This document shows, piece after piece, positions 8,804 to 17,285 of a DNA stretch of 45,633 bases; within the stretch, counting starts at the first letter, position 1; each line of letters begins with the position of its first letter. The notes below the pieces were generated by a model, which was not told where the DNA came from, made no database searches, and saw only the letters and a list, made by a program, of their open reading frames with translations. The stretch covers positions 1 to 45,633 of the forward strand of contig CALXBC010000021.1 in the NCBI GenBank assembly GCA_944386455.1, read 5' to 3'. Both the position numbers and the translations under genes were made by a program. The stretch comes from an uncultured Clostridia bacterium. GTDB lineage: Bacteria > Bacillota > Clostridia > Oscillospirales > Ruminococcaceae.

Positions 8804-9712
8804 ATGACAGAGTTAAACGGAATTATCTGTATCAATAAACCGCAGGAGTTTACTTCTTTTGATGTTGTGGCAAAAATGCGGGGTATTACAGGAACCAAAA
8901 AAATCGGACATGCGGGAACGCTGGATCCTATGGCAACCGGCGTCCTGCCTCTTTTTTTCGGTTGCGCCACCCGCGCATGTGACAGGATGCCGGAGGATGG
9001 CAAGCGGTATACGGCGGATTTTCAGCTGGGGCTGGAAACGGATACCTATGATATATGGGGAAAGATTTTGAGAGAGCAGCAGGCTTCCTGCAGCCGCAGT
9101 GAGATAGAAGCGGTTCTGGCTGGTTTTCGCGGAAGGATCGAGCAGCTTCCGCCAATGTTTTCCGCAGTGCGGGTCAACGGTCAGCGGCTTTATGAGCTTG
9201 CTCGTCAAGGAAAAACGATTGAGCGAAAGCCGCGCTGCGTTGAAATCACATCGCTAGAGCTTTTGGAATTTGATGAAGAACGCCAGTGCGGCAGACTGGA
9301 TATTGTCTGTTCCAAGGGAACCTATATCCGTTCCATTTGCCATGATCTGGGAGAAAGGCTTGGCTGCGGCGGTGTAATGACCGGACTGGTACGGACGCAG
9401 GCGGGAATCTTTACTTTGAAGGACTGCATCACGTTGGAGCAAGCGCAAAAATGTGCCGTAAGCGGGGATTTTTCCGGTGTTCTGCTGCCTGTGGGACGGC
9501 TTTTTCGTTCATTGCCCGCTATTCGGCTGAATGAGGTCCAGAGCAAAAAATTCTGCAACGGGCTTCGGCTGGACATAAACAGAGTTCGTCATCAGCGGCT
9601 TCCTGGAAGTCACGCCGTTTATGACAATTCAGGCGGCTTTTTGGGACTGGCAGTTCTCGACTTTGATAAAATGGAGCTTGTAATTGAAAAAATATTTGCA
9701 GAAAGGAAGTAG
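8804..9712 (+). CDS. truB: tRNA pseudouridine(55) synthase
   Basis: A 302-residue enzyme that makes pseudouridine 55 in the T-loop of tRNA. The start (LNGIICINKPQEFTSFDVV) and the catalytic motif GHAGTLDPMATGVLPL are canonical; the catalytic Asp is residue 41. RYTADFQLGLETDTYDIWG and CSKGTYIRSICHDLG also fit the family. The start follows nrnA by 5 nt with GGGGATTAGG as ribosome binding site. Only the C-terminal part is somewhat divergent. Confidence 0.95.
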   Translation: MTELNGIICINKPQEFTSFDVVAKMRGITGTKKIGHAGTLDPMATGVLPLFFGCATRACDRMPEDGKRYTADFQLGLETDTYDIWGKILREQQASCSRSEIEAVLAGFRGRIEQLPPMFSAVRVNGQRLYELARQGKTIERKPRCVEITSLELLEFDEERQCGRLDIVCSKGTYIRSICHDLGERLGCGGVMTGLVRTQAGIFTLKDCITLEQAQKCAVSGDFSGVLLPVGRLFRSLPAIRLNEVQSKKFCNGLRLDINRVRHQRLPGSHAVYDNSGGFLGLAVLDFDKMELVIEKIFAERK

Positions 9713-9718
9713 TCCGGC

Positions 9719-10648
9719 TTGACGGTCATGGAGCATATTTGCACGCCGGAGCGAGATACTGCGGTTGCACTGGGCGTTTTTGACGGCGTTCATATCGGTC
9801 ATCAGGCGGTGATCGGAGAAGCTGTCAACGGCAGAGAAGACGGGCTTCTGCCTGTGGTGTTCACCTTTCACATGGGACGGCAAAGGCCAGTCAACAAACG
9901 CGGTCAGGACGTCATTTTGACAGACAGCTTAAAACAGCAGAAGCTGTCTGAACTCGGTGTGGAGACGATATATAAAATTCACTTCGATGAGGTGCGGGAA
10001 TTTGCTCCCGAATATTTTGTCCGAGAAATTCTGGCAAAGTCCCTGCGGGCAAAAAAGATCGTCTGCGGCTATGATTTTCGCTTTGGAAAGGATGCCGCTG
10101 GGGATTGTGAGTTGCTGCAGCGTCTCTGTGCAGAACTTGGTATCCGTGCCGTTGTAGTGCCGCCTATGATGGAGGGCGGGGAACCGGTCAGTTCGACGCG
10201 GATTCGCCACTGCCTGAAGAGCGGCGATATCACAGGGGCAAATCGTCTGCTTGGTTATGAATACACGATTGACAGAAAGGTTATAGACGGACTGAAAAAC
10301 GGGCGGAAATTGGGATTTCCCACAATCAACCAGGAGTTTGCGCCCGGTCAGCTGGTGCCACGGTTTGGCGTCTATGCATCCCATGTGCTTTTGGATGGAA
10401 AGGTTTACGGGGGGGTGACCAATATCGGGGTTAAGCCGACGATAGCCGGTGTACGCAGCCCGTTGGCAGAAACCTTCATCATTGGAATTGACAGAGATTT
10501 ATATGGACAGCATATTCCGGTGAGTTTGTTTTGCTTTTTGCGTGGAGAGCAAAAATTCAGCGGTTTGGACGAGCTTTCTTCAACAGTGAAGCAAAATATT
10601 GAAACCGTAAAAAGCATGATACAAAAGGATCATTTTATTATCAAATAG
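9719..10648 (+). CDS. ribF: bifunctional riboflavin kinase / FAD synthetase
   Basis: A 309-residue enzyme making FMN and FAD from riboflavin. The N-terminal nucleotidyltransferase domain has ALGVFDGVHIGHQAVI and later GYDFRFGKDAAGD and VSSTRIRHCLKSGD. The C-terminal kinase domain (~185-305) has NGRKLGFPTINQ and GVTNIGVKPTI. The likely start is TTG 9719, nine nt after GGAAG (9705-9709). The alternative ATG 9728 would be 18 nt away. Last gene of the operon, followed by a strong terminator. Confidence 0.95.
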   Translation: MTVMEHICTPERDTAVALGVFDGVHIGHQAVIGEAVNGREDGLLPVVFTFHMGRQRPVNKRGQDVILTDSLKQQKLSELGVETIYKIHFDEVREFAPEYFVREILAKSLRAKKIVCGYDFRFGKDAAGDCELLQRLCAELGIRAVVVPPMMEGGEPVSSTRIRHCLKSGDITGANRLLGYEYTIDRKVIDGLKNGRKLGFPTINQEFAPGQLVPRFGVYASHVLLDGKVYGGVTNIGVKPTIAGVRSPLAETFIIGIDRDLYGQHIPVSLFCFLRGEQKFSGLDELSSTVKQNIETVKSMIQKDHFIIK

Positions 10649-10658
10649 AACGGCATGG

Positions 10659-10708
10659 AAGAAAAACAGCCGGGACAACGTTTTTTCGTTGTCCCGGCTG
10701 TTTTTCTT
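10659..10708. terminator. bidirectional terminator between ribF and sufB
   Basis: A near-perfect 22-bp inverted repeat, with arms at 10659-10680 and 10687-10708, contains AGCCGGGACAACG and its complement. A-runs on the left and T-runs on the right make it work in both directions, ending the ribF operon (plus) and the suf operon (minus). Confidence 0.92.
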
Positions 10709-10711
10709 CTA

Positions 10712-11650
10712 TTATTTCAAGAACCCCTTGACAATTTCCTTTTCTGCTTCCGATTGTGAAAGTCCCAGCGTCATCAGCTTGGTAATCTGTTCCCCTGCGA
10801 TCTTTCCGATTGCTGCTTCGTGGATCAGGGAAGCATCTACATGGTTGGCAGTGATTTCAGGCACTGCTTTGACGCAGGCATTGTCCATGATAATGGCGTC
10901 GCATTCGGAATGCCCTGCACAGACATTGTTGCCGTCAATCTTGGAGTAAAATGCCTGAAAGGATTCACCCTTTGCGACGGAGCGGGACATGACGTTTGCA
11001 CTGCAGCCGACACCATTTAATTCTACATTGAATTCAGTAGTGGCGCGCTGTTTCCCGCTGGTCATCAGTTTTTCCTTGATGACCAGCCGGGCGCCGTCTT
11101 TTAAATCGCCGTTAGTGACCCGTTTGGTGGAATCGACTCCTTCAATTTGGACGGTCTCCATCTCCAGATAGCTGTTTTCCTCCAAATGCACCACTGTCAC
11201 CGGATTGAGAACCCGTTCGCCGCTGCCGTTTCCTTCTCCGTAATGCTTTTCTGTATAGCGAACCTTGGCGTTTTTTTCCACATGAAAGGTATGGATGCCG
11301 TCGTGCTGGGAAAGATGGGTGCCGTCATTGTGAATACCGCAGCCGGCCACAATATCGACATCGGCTCCTTCCCCGATGTAAAAATCATTGTATACAATAT
11401 CAGAAAATCCGCTTTGATCAACCACGACGGGAATGTGGACAAATTCTCCCTTCGTGCCGGGGCGCACATAGATTTCGATCCCCTGTCCGTTTTCTTTTGA
11501 TTTAATCTCAATGTTGGATGAACTCTGGCGGCCGACGCTTTTGCCGTCAACTCGAATATTATAAGCACCCGCCGGCGGGCCGGTCAGGTCTGCAATCACC
11601 TTGAGCATATCTTGGACGTCTTCAGAATATGCAGTTTGAGCGTTACTCAT
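10712..11650 (-). CDS. sufB: Fe-S scaffold protein SufB/SufD family (minimal SUF system)
   Basis: A 312-residue SufB/SufD-type beta-helix protein, the scaffold on which Fe-S clusters are built together with the ATPase SufC. It is much shorter than SufB of classical operons (~465 residues). It pairs only with sufC, with no sufS, sufU or sufD nearby. That layout fits the minimal two-gene (SufBC-like, also called SMS) systems of archaea and anaerobic Clostridia. The segment GCGIHNDGTHLSQHDGIHTF lies in the core. The start follows AGAAAGGAG and lies 30 nt after sufC. Confidence 0.88.
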   Translation of the reverse strand: MSNAQTAYSEDVQDMLKVIADLTGPPAGAYNIRVDGKSVGRQSSSNIEIKSKENGQGIEIYVRPGTKGEFVHIPVVVDQSGFSDIVYNDFYIGEGADVDIVAGCGIHNDGTHLSQHDGIHTFHVEKNAKVRYTEKHYGEGNGSGERVLNPVTVVHLEENSYLEMETVQIEGVDSTKRVTNGDLKDGARLVIKEKLMTSGKQRATTEFNVELNGVGCSANVMSRSVAKGESFQAFYSKIDGNNVCAGHSECDAIIMDNACVKAVPEITANHVDASLIHEAAIGKIAGEQITKLMTLGLSQSEAEKEIVKGFLK

Positions 11651-11680
11651 TCTGTTTTCTCCTTTCTGGCTTTTTGGATG

Positions 11681-12427
11681 TTAGGCTTCTCTCGGCGTTT
11701 TAGCCTTGTAAAATTCGCAGCAGGCAGGAGATTCGGATAAAAGCTGAGGCAGGATTTCCTCTTTTTTTCCTGTTTTGGCGATCTCCCCGCCGGAAATCAC
11801 GACGATTTTGTCAGCAATCTCCAGAATTCGCTCCTGATGTGAAATGATGATAACCGAACCGTGCTTTTCATCCCGGATTCGTTCAAACACCCGAATGAGA
11901 TTTTGAAAGCTCCAAAGGTCAATTCCGGCTTCCGGCTCGTCAAAGACGGAAAGTTCAACGCCGCGGGCACGCAGCATTGCGATTTCAATCCGCTTGAGCT
12001 CTCCGCCCGACAGGCTGGCATTGATTTCACGGTTGATGTAATCGGCGGCGCACAGCCCCACTTCGGACAGATAGACGCAAAGCTCGTCAGTCCGCATATC
12101 TTTTTTGGTTGCCAGACGAAGCAGATCCTTTACAGTCAGCCCTTTGAACCGGACCGGCTGCTGAAAGGTAAAGCCGATTCCAAGATTGGCACGCTCATGG
12201 ATGTCAAGCTCAGTGATATCCTGCCCCTGGAAAAGAATACGGCCGCTTGTGGGCTTTTCGATCCCCATAATGATTTTCGCAAGGGTAGATTTGCCGCCGC
12301 CATTTGGGCCTGTAATAACGACAAAACTGTCTTCGTCCACTGTAAGACTGACATTTTTCAGAATTTCTTTCGATTTATGCTTCGCATCATCTGTGACGGA
12401 AAATGAAATATTTTTCAGTTCTAACAT
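11681..12427 (-). CDS. sufC: Fe-S assembly ATPase SufC
   Basis: A 248-residue ABC-type ATPase that drives SufB-type scaffolds. Walker A is GPNGGGKST (near residue 40), the signature is SLSGGELKRIEIAML and Walker B is LSVFDEPEAGIDLWS, typical of SufC. ERANLGIGFTFQQPVRFKG covers the Q-loop. Its start overlaps the end of the upstream MarR-like gene by 7 nt, so the regulator and SufC are probably translated together. It shares the operon with sufB and works in the cytoplasm. Confidence 0.93.
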   Translation of the reverse strand: MLELKNISFSVTDDAKHKSKEILKNVSLTVDEDSFVVITGPNGGGKSTLAKIIMGIEKPTSGRILFQGQDITELDIHERANLGIGFTFQQPVRFKGLTVKDLLRLATKKDMRTDELCVYLSEVGLCAADYINREINASLSGGELKRIEIAMLRARGVELSVFDEPEAGIDLWSFQNLIRVFERIRDEKHGSVIIISHQERILEIADKIVVISGGEIAKTGKKEEILPQLLSESPACCEFYKAKTPREA

Positions 12428-12939
12428 GATTCACCCGTTCTTTCTGTTTGTTCAGTTAAAAGGCATGCCTGTCTCTGCTCCCCGCACCGGCAGGGAAAAG
12501 CGCTAAGCGGAATGCAGCTGCGGACTGTTTTCATAAAGCTGAGAATGATCTTTTTTTCTTCTCCGTTAAGAGAACATAAATACCTGCACATCAAATCAGC
12601 TGCTTTCTGATTCCGATCAGCATATTCTGCTCGTATGCGGCGGCCGGCCTCGGTCAGACGAAAATAACGCTCTTTTTTATTCTTGGGGCTTTGATACCGC
12701 TCGATCAATCCCTTGTCCAAAAGCCTGGCGCTTATTTGGGTAACGGCGCTCTTGGTGACGCCAAATTTTTCGGAGAGCATACTGACGTTGGCGGCAGGAT
12801 ATCTTTCAATCAGCTCCAGCAGTTCCGTTTCAGCGCGGTACAACGTCTGCCCGCCGCTGTATTCCCGCGGAATGTTCTGTTCAGATGTGACCGCATCCAG
12901 CGTTTCAAAAAACTGCCGTGCAATTTCGCATTGTATCAT
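12421..12939 (-). CDS. MarR-like winged-helix regulator with cysteine-rich tail
   Basis: A 172-residue MarR-family protein leading the sufCB operon. The winged helix is clear: NVSMLSEKFGVTKSAVTQIS (residues 51-70) and the wing SPKNKKERYFRLTEAGR (84-100). The C-terminal region holds Cys 118, 122, 142, 150, 152, 159 and 172; a CX7CXCX6C run spans 142-159. Most MarR proteins lack such a tail. Its place and cysteines suggest an Fe-S or redox sensor controlling cluster assembly; that is inference. A perfect palindrome covers its own start codon, suggesting autoregulation. Confidence 0.82.
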   Translation of the reverse strand: MIQCEIARQFFETLDAVTSEQNIPREYSGGQTLYRAETELLELIERYPAANVSMLSEKFGVTKSAVTQISARLLDKGLIERYQSPKNKKERYFRLTEAGRRIRAEYADRNQKAADLMCRYLCSLNGEEKKIILSFMKTVRSCIPLSAFPCRCGEQRQACLLTEQTERTGESC

Positions 12940-12946
12940 TTGATAC
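12933..12946. promoter_or_regulatory. perfect palindrome over the marR-like start codon (candidate operator)
   Basis: GTATCATTTGATAC is a perfect 14-bp palindrome that includes the start codon of the regulator (complement at 12937-12939). A repressor bound here would block transcription or translation start of the marR-sufC-sufB operon. Confidence 0.5.
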
Positions 12947-12955
12947 TCCTAAAAT

Positions 12956-13005
12956 ATACTTGATTTGTATTTATTATACCTCTGCATAAAATAATTGTCA
13001 AGTAT
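12956..13005 (-). promoter_or_regulatory. sigma-A promoter of the marR-sufCB operon flanked by inverted repeats
   Basis: On the minus strand TTGACA (12996-13001), a 17-bp spacer and TATAAT (12973-12978) form a perfect-consensus promoter. ATACTTGA at 12956-12963 and its complement TCAAGTAT at 12998-13005 flank it, the second overlapping the -35. These are candidate binding sites for the encoded regulator. Confidence 0.8.
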
Positions 13006-13320
13006 TGTTTAGCAGCTAAATAAAATACTACTGTGTCAATGAATCCGGGCAAATAAAAATAAAAAAATTATTTATAATGACGATAAACAAGCATGGAAAA
13101 TCGGAAAACAGCGAGTCAAAAAAGTGTATGGCGCGCAGATGATTGGGCTGAAAAAACAGCATTTTGAGCGACAAAGCGACAGCTTTAAACACTGTCGTTT
13201 GCGGCAAACGTTAAAGATGATCTGAGACATCCTCGATATTTTTGGTTCTAAACTTGTCCGCCGCAACATATCATGTAGGGAAAGGGGCAAGACCCGGATG
13301 TCAAACAGCAGGGGAAGGGA
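13006..13320. other. intergenic region upstream of spoIIIAA
   Basis: About 315 bp without a supported gene. It holds a possible stem CGACAG/CTGTCG near 13173-13198 and, close to spoIIIAA, CATATCAT at 13267-13274, which could be a sigma-E -10. No good sigma-E -35 (KMATATT) lies 14 bp upstream, so that assignment is weak. A long minus-strand frame crossing this region is antisense to spoIIIAA and resembles nothing known to me. Confidence 0.4.
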
Positions 13321-14490
13321 ATGATTGCGGAAATGGAAAATGATGTGTTTGAGCGGGCGGCATCGGTGCTGTGCGAAAATATCATGCAGAAGCTGGAGCG
13401 GATCCCGGATGGAATCCGGCGGCGTGCAACTGAAATCAGGCTGCGGACAGGCCTGCCGCTGATGATCATGACAGACGGAGAACCTGTTTTTGTGATGAAA
13501 AACGGAGATATCTCTTATCATAACAGACAGGGAGTTTATCTTGTCGGAGATGACGACGTACAAAAGTCTTTCCGAAAAGTTTGCGGTTATTCTGTGCATA
13601 GCTATCAGAATGAAATAAAAAACGGATTTTTGACCATAGACGGAAACCGGGTCGGTTTTTGCGGTACTGCTGTTACCGAGGGCAGCATGATCACTGCTGT
13701 GCGAAAGATTGTCTCCATCAATATCAGAATCGCTCGTCAGATAGACGGGGCTGCGGACAGACTGCTTCCTTTGTTTACTGATGGGGGTGGTGGGATTTTG
13801 ATTGCGGGCGCACCGTCAACGGGAAAAACAACGATTCTGAAGGACCTGGTGCGGCAGCTGGCAAATGGTTCCACCGGAAAGTACTGGCAGATTTCAGTGG
13901 TGGACGAGCGAGGCGAAATCGGCGGAGAACGCGGAACGCCGCGCCAAAATGATTTAGGGCTCACCTGTGATGTGTTTACAGGCTATCCCAAAGGCAAGGG
14001 AATGGAAATTGCAGTGCGGACAATGGCACCGGAGATTCTTGTTTGTGATGAAATCGGAAATCGCGAGGATGTGGAGGCAGTACGTTATGCGGTCAACTCC
14101 GGCGTGCGAATGGTCGCAACCATTCATGCGAAAAACAGAGAGGAACTGCTGAAAAAACCTTTTTTCCCTTCTCTATTCCACACTGGTGCATTTTCTCATT
14201 TTGTTTTTCTGGAATGCGGGCGGAAAAAAGGAAAAATCTGTTCTGTCCTGTCTGCGGACAGGCTGAATGAGCCGCTGCCGGAAGAAGGGAAGAAAGCAGA
14301 TGCTGAAGATTTTGGGAATCATACTGGTGATTGCGGCTTCGTCATCAATCGGGGCTGTTCTGTCATCGAATTTGTCAAGGAGAGTCAGCGATCTGGAACA
14401 GGCGATCCGGCTTCTGGAACAGATGCAGACTTATCTGCGGTACGGTCAGATGCCGACCGCCGAAATGGTGAGCCGGCTTTCCGGGAGTGA
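13321..14490 (+). CDS. spoIIIAA: stage III sporulation protein AA (ATPase)
   Basis: A 389-residue secretion-type ATPase of the mother cell that powers the SpoIIIA-SpoIIQ channel. GAPSTGKTT is Walker A (residues 162-170), and VDERGEIGG and EILVCDEIGNREDVEAVRYA are typical of the family, followed by ATIHAKNREEL. SpoIIIAA is usually ~310-330 residues. Here the frame runs ~60 residues further and overlaps spoIIIAB by 191 nt; residues after ~325 look unrelated to the family. A lost stop codon, a late frameshift or a sequencing error could explain this. The start follows GGGGAAGGG. Confidence 0.92.
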   Translation: MIAEMENDVFERAASVLCENIMQKLERIPDGIRRRATEIRLRTGLPLMIMTDGEPVFVMKNGDISYHNRQGVYLVGDDDVQKSFRKVCGYSVHSYQNEIKNGFLTIDGNRVGFCGTAVTEGSMITAVRKIVSINIRIARQIDGAADRLLPLFTDGGGGILIAGAPSTGKTTILKDLVRQLANGSTGKYWQISVVDERGEIGGERGTPRQNDLGLTCDVFTGYPKGKGMEIAVRTMAPEILVCDEIGNREDVEAVRYAVNSGVRMVATIHAKNREELLKKPFFPSLFHTGAFSHFVFLECGRKKGKICSVLSADRLNEPLPEEGKKADAEDFGNHTGDCGFVINRGCSVIEFVKESQRSGTGDPASGTDADLSAVRSDADRRNGEPAFRE

Positions 14491-14809
14491 GGGATTTGCA
14501 GGTTTCACCTTTCTAAGCGGGTGCCTGGAACGAATGAAAGCGGGCGATCTGTTCCCGGATGCGTGGAGAGCAGCGCTGCGCAGCTTTCACGGCAGTAAAC
14601 TGTCCGACAGGGACAAGGGAGTACTGGAAACGATAGCGGACATTCTGGGCGGGAGTGATTATGAAAGCCAGCTTCATGCCCTGGAATTGAATATTACGCT
14701 GCTTGAGCAGAATTTAAAGGAAGCGCTTGCGGAAAAAAACACAGGCGGAAAGCTGTATCGCTCCCTCGGCGTACTGCTTGGGATCGGTGCCGCCATTTTT
14801 ATGCTGTAA
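14300..14809 (+). CDS. spoIIIAB: stage III sporulation protein AB
   Basis: A 169-residue membrane-anchored protein of the SpoIIIA complex. An N-terminal transmembrane segment (LKILGIILVIAASSSIGAVL) is followed by the family motif SRRVSDLEQAIRLLEQM and a helical domain ending in a second hydrophobic stretch (LGVLLGIGAAIFML). ATG 14300 is preceded by GAAGAAGGGAAG. It starts inside the over-long 3' end of spoIIIAA in another frame. Length matches the Bacillus protein (~171). Confidence 0.92.
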   Translation: MLKILGIILVIAASSSIGAVLSSNLSRRVSDLEQAIRLLEQMQTYLRYGQMPTAEMVSRLSGSEGFAGFTFLSGCLERMKAGDLFPDAWRAALRSFHGSKLSDRDKGVLETIADILGGSDYESQLHALELNITLLEQNLKEALAEKNTGGKLYRSLGVLLGIGAAIFML

Positions 14810-14875
14810 TCGGGAAACATAAAGGGAAAGGAACGGTACAAGCTCTTTGGACAGCTTGTATTACGGACGGTACAT

Positions 14876-15073
14876 ATGGAAGTAGATCTGATTTTTAAAA
14901 TTGCTGCTATCGGCATCATTGTTGCAGTCTTAAACCAGCTTCTGATCCGTTCGGGTCGGGAAGAACAGGCAATGATGACAACGCTCGCCGGACTGATTGT
15001 GGTTTTGATGATGGTCATCAATGAAATCAGCGACCTGTTTTCAACAATCAAATCGGTCTTTGGACTGTGGTAA
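14876..15073 (+). CDS. spoIIIAC: stage III sporulation protein AC
   Basis: A 65-residue protein with two transmembrane helices, FKIAAIGIIVAVLNQLLIRSG and MMTTLAGLIVVLMMVINEIS. Size, sequence and position are those of SpoIIIAC, a small integral subunit of the mother-cell channel complex. It starts at ATG 14876 and is followed 16 nt later by spoIIIAD. Confidence 0.93.
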   Translation: MEVDLIFKIAAIGIIVAVLNQLLIRSGREEQAMMTTLAGLIVVLMMVINEISDLFSTIKSVFGLW

Positions 15074-15089
15074 GAAAGGAGAGCGGGCG

Positions 15090-15479
15090 GTGGATATTTG
15101 GGCGATCACCGGGATTGGTGTCGTTGCAGCGGCCATCTGTATTTTGGTCAGGCAGTACCGGCCGGAATTTGCAATGCTCGTATCCTTATGCAGCGGTATT
15201 TTGCTTTTTGTTATGGTGATGCTGAACCTCACTCCGGTGCTGGACCAGATGGAGCGTTATGTGGCAAAAGCGTCCCTGAACAACGAATATTTTAAGGTGC
15301 TCATCAAATCGCTGGGAATTTGTTATGTTGCTTCGATTGCAGGAGACACCTGCCGTGATGCGGGACAGACTGCAATTGCTGCAAAAATCGAGCTGGCGGC
15401 CAAGGTTGCGGTGGTCGTTCTGGCACTGCCGCTGTTTGGAAAAATTGTGGAAATTTCGCTGGAACTGATTGCAATATAA
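15090..15479 (+). CDS. spoIIIAD: stage III sporulation protein AD
   Basis: A 129-residue integral membrane protein of the SpoIIIA complex. The start is GTG 15090, after AAAGGAGAGCGGG, which gives DIWAITGIGVVAAAICILVR as the first helix. NNEYFKVLIKSLGICYVASI and CRDAGQTAIAAKIELAAKVA are recognisable family segments. An upstream in-frame ATG would overlap spoIIIAC and add residues absent in the family. Confidence 0.92.
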   Translation: MDIWAITGIGVVAAAICILVRQYRPEFAMLVSLCSGILLFVMVMLNLTPVLDQMERYVAKASLNNEYFKVLIKSLGICYVASIAGDTCRDAGQTAIAAKIELAAKVAVVVLALPLFGKIVEISLELIAI

Positions 15480-15594
15480 AGAAAAGGCATACTGACAGCC
15501 AGGACGCAGAAAGGCTGTCAGCATCCGGGATAAAAGGAAAGGAACGATATCAGGCAACAACGTATGGCGTTATTGGTATCGGGTGGCGTTAAAA

Positions 15595-16752
15595 ATGGAC
15601 AGGAAAATCAAAAGAGCGGCTGTCCTGCTGCTGTCGTTTGTCCTGCTGATTTGTTGCCCTGTTGCTGCGGCGGCAGAAACTAAACAGCAAAGTCAGCAGG
15701 AAATTCTGGAAGAGCAGCTTGAGATCAGCGGCGCAAATGACCTTTTTGAAGAGATCCCCGAAGAAACGGAAGAACTTCTGAAAAAAAACGGGGTCGACAG
15801 CCTTCAGCCGGACAAGCTGATGAATTTGTCGGTAGGCGGCTTTTTCCAAAATTTGTGGGAGATGCTGAAAAAAGAACTTTTGCTGCCGCTGCGCATTTTA
15901 TTGGCAACAATTGCCATTGTGCTGTTGTGCAGTCTGTTCCGGACCTTTCGCTCGACTGTCGAGGAAAAAGGGTATACCCAGGTGTTTACCGTCGTTTCGG
16001 TTCTGGCCGCCTGTGCCGCCGTACTGGCTCCGGTTGTCGAATGCATCAGCCGGGCGGCGGAGTCGATCCGCCAGTGTGGAAATTTTATTCTGGCCTTTAT
16101 TCCTGTGTTTACAGGCGTTGTGGCTGCATCAGGAAAGCCAATTACGGCGGCGGGCTACACGACTGTTATGTTTGGAGCGGTTCAAGCAGTCTCACAGATT
16201 GCTGCGTCGGTTTTGGTGCCGCTTCTTGGAATATTTCTGGCTTTTTGCATTGCAGGTTCGCTGAACAGTCAAATCAATATCGGAGGAATTATCTCGACTG
16301 TGAAAAAAGTCGTGATTTGGACACTGGGCTTTTTATTGACGATTTTCGTCGGCCTTTTGACCATCAGAGGGATTGTAGCAGGGTCTGCAGACACTGTGGC
16401 GACAAAAACCACCAAATTCCTGCTTGGCAGCTTTGTGCCGGTGGTGGGCGGCGCGCTGAGTGAGGCGCTCAACTCCGTCCAGGGCTGTATGGGGGTTATC
16501 CGTTCTTCTGTGGGGTCACTGGGGATCATCGTTTGCGTGCTCACCTTTTTGCCGCTGTTGCTGACGATACTGCTGCTGATGGGGACACTGCACCTTTCTG
16601 CCGGCGTGGCGGAGCTGATGTCGGTCGAAAAGGTAGGGGGAATCTTGAAATCTGCAGCTTCGGTGCTTTCCCTGATCTTTGGGATTATCTTGATGTTTGC
16701 TCTGCTGCTGGTGGTTTCGGTCACAATTTTGCTGCTGATCGGGATGGGATAA
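15595..16752 (+). CDS. spoIIIAE: stage III sporulation protein AE
   Basis: A 385-residue multi-pass membrane protein, the largest integral subunit of the SpoIIIA complex. A signal peptide (AVLLLSFVLLICCPVAAAAE) precedes a soluble segment and several hydrophobic helices between ~95 and 385. Family segments such as VPLLGIFLAFCIAGSLNSQI and GLLTIRGIVAGSADTVATKT are present. ATG 15595 is chosen with a weak GGGTGG ribosome binding site 8 nt upstream. GTG 15583 would add four residues. Confidence 0.92.
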   Translation: MDRKIKRAAVLLLSFVLLICCPVAAAAETKQQSQQEILEEQLEISGANDLFEEIPEETEELLKKNGVDSLQPDKLMNLSVGGFFQNLWEMLKKELLLPLRILLATIAIVLLCSLFRTFRSTVEEKGYTQVFTVVSVLAACAAVLAPVVECISRAAESIRQCGNFILAFIPVFTGVVAASGKPITAAGYTTVMFGAVQAVSQIAASVLVPLLGIFLAFCIAGSLNSQINIGGIISTVKKVVIWTLGFLLTIFVGLLTIRGIVAGSADTVATKTTKFLLGSFVPVVGGALSEALNSVQGCMGVIRSSVGSLGIIVCVLTFLPLLLTILLLMGTLHLSAGVAELMSVEKVGGILKSAASVLSLIFGIILMFALLLVVSVTILLLIGMG

Positions 16753-16784
16753 AGAGAAAAACCGCGGAAAGGGAGTGATATCAT

Positions 16785-17285
16785 ATGGAACAGATCAAAC
16801 AATGGGCAGTCAACATTTGCATCACGCTGGTGGTTACCGGAGTTTTTTCCATGCTGATCCCACATGGGAGTATGGAAAAAGTGATGAAGTTTGCGACCAG
16901 TGTATTTTTTCTCTGCTGTCTGCTGCTGCCCTTTTTTACTGGTCTGCCTGAATTAAAATTGGATACCGAGGCAGCTGCGGCGGTAGATTATGATGATATC
17001 GAGGAAACCATGCAAAAACAGTTTGGAATGCTGTCAAAAAGCAACATAGAACGGATTGTGCAAAATATCCTGGAGGCAGAAAAAATAACAGCGGAAAAAA
17101 TTGAGGCAGATATTCATATCTCAGAGGACAACAGCGTATCTATTAATAAGGTTTGTGTTGTCCTGTCCGAAAGGGACAGCGGACGAAGGGAAGAAGTCAG
17201 GGAACTCCTCAGACAGCAGACCGGACTTGCAATCGAAGTATCCGGTGCGGCAGGTGAGGAAAAGGACGGTAGTGCAAATGGGTGA
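16785..17285 (+). CDS. spoIIIAF: stage III sporulation protein AF
   Basis: A 166-residue SpoIIIA subunit. Two N-terminal transmembrane helices (VNICITLVVTGVFSMLIP and FATSVFFLCCLLLPFFTG) are followed by a soluble domain of the ring-building motif type found in the channel proteins AF, AG and AH. The start at 16785 follows GGGAGTGATATC. Its end overlaps the start of spoIIIAG by 8 nt. Confidence 0.9.
   Translation: MEQIKQWAVNICITLVVTGVFSMLIPHGSMEKVMKFATSVFFLCCLLLPFFTGLPELKLDTEAAAAVDYDDIEETMQKQFGMLSKSNIERIVQNILEAEKITAEKIEADIHISEDNSVSINKVCVVLSERDSGRREEVRELLRQQTGLAIEVSGAAGEEKDGSANG

Noticed and set aside
13267-13274. Firm sigma-E promoter for spoIIIAA
   Set aside because: CATATCAT is -10-like, but no acceptable -35 element occurs 14 bp upstream; kept only as a remark in the gap entry.
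13072-13599. 175-residue minus-strand frame upstream of and opposite spoIIIAA
   Set aside because: Overlaps the well-supported spoIIIAA start region, has no family resemblance and no ribosome binding site.
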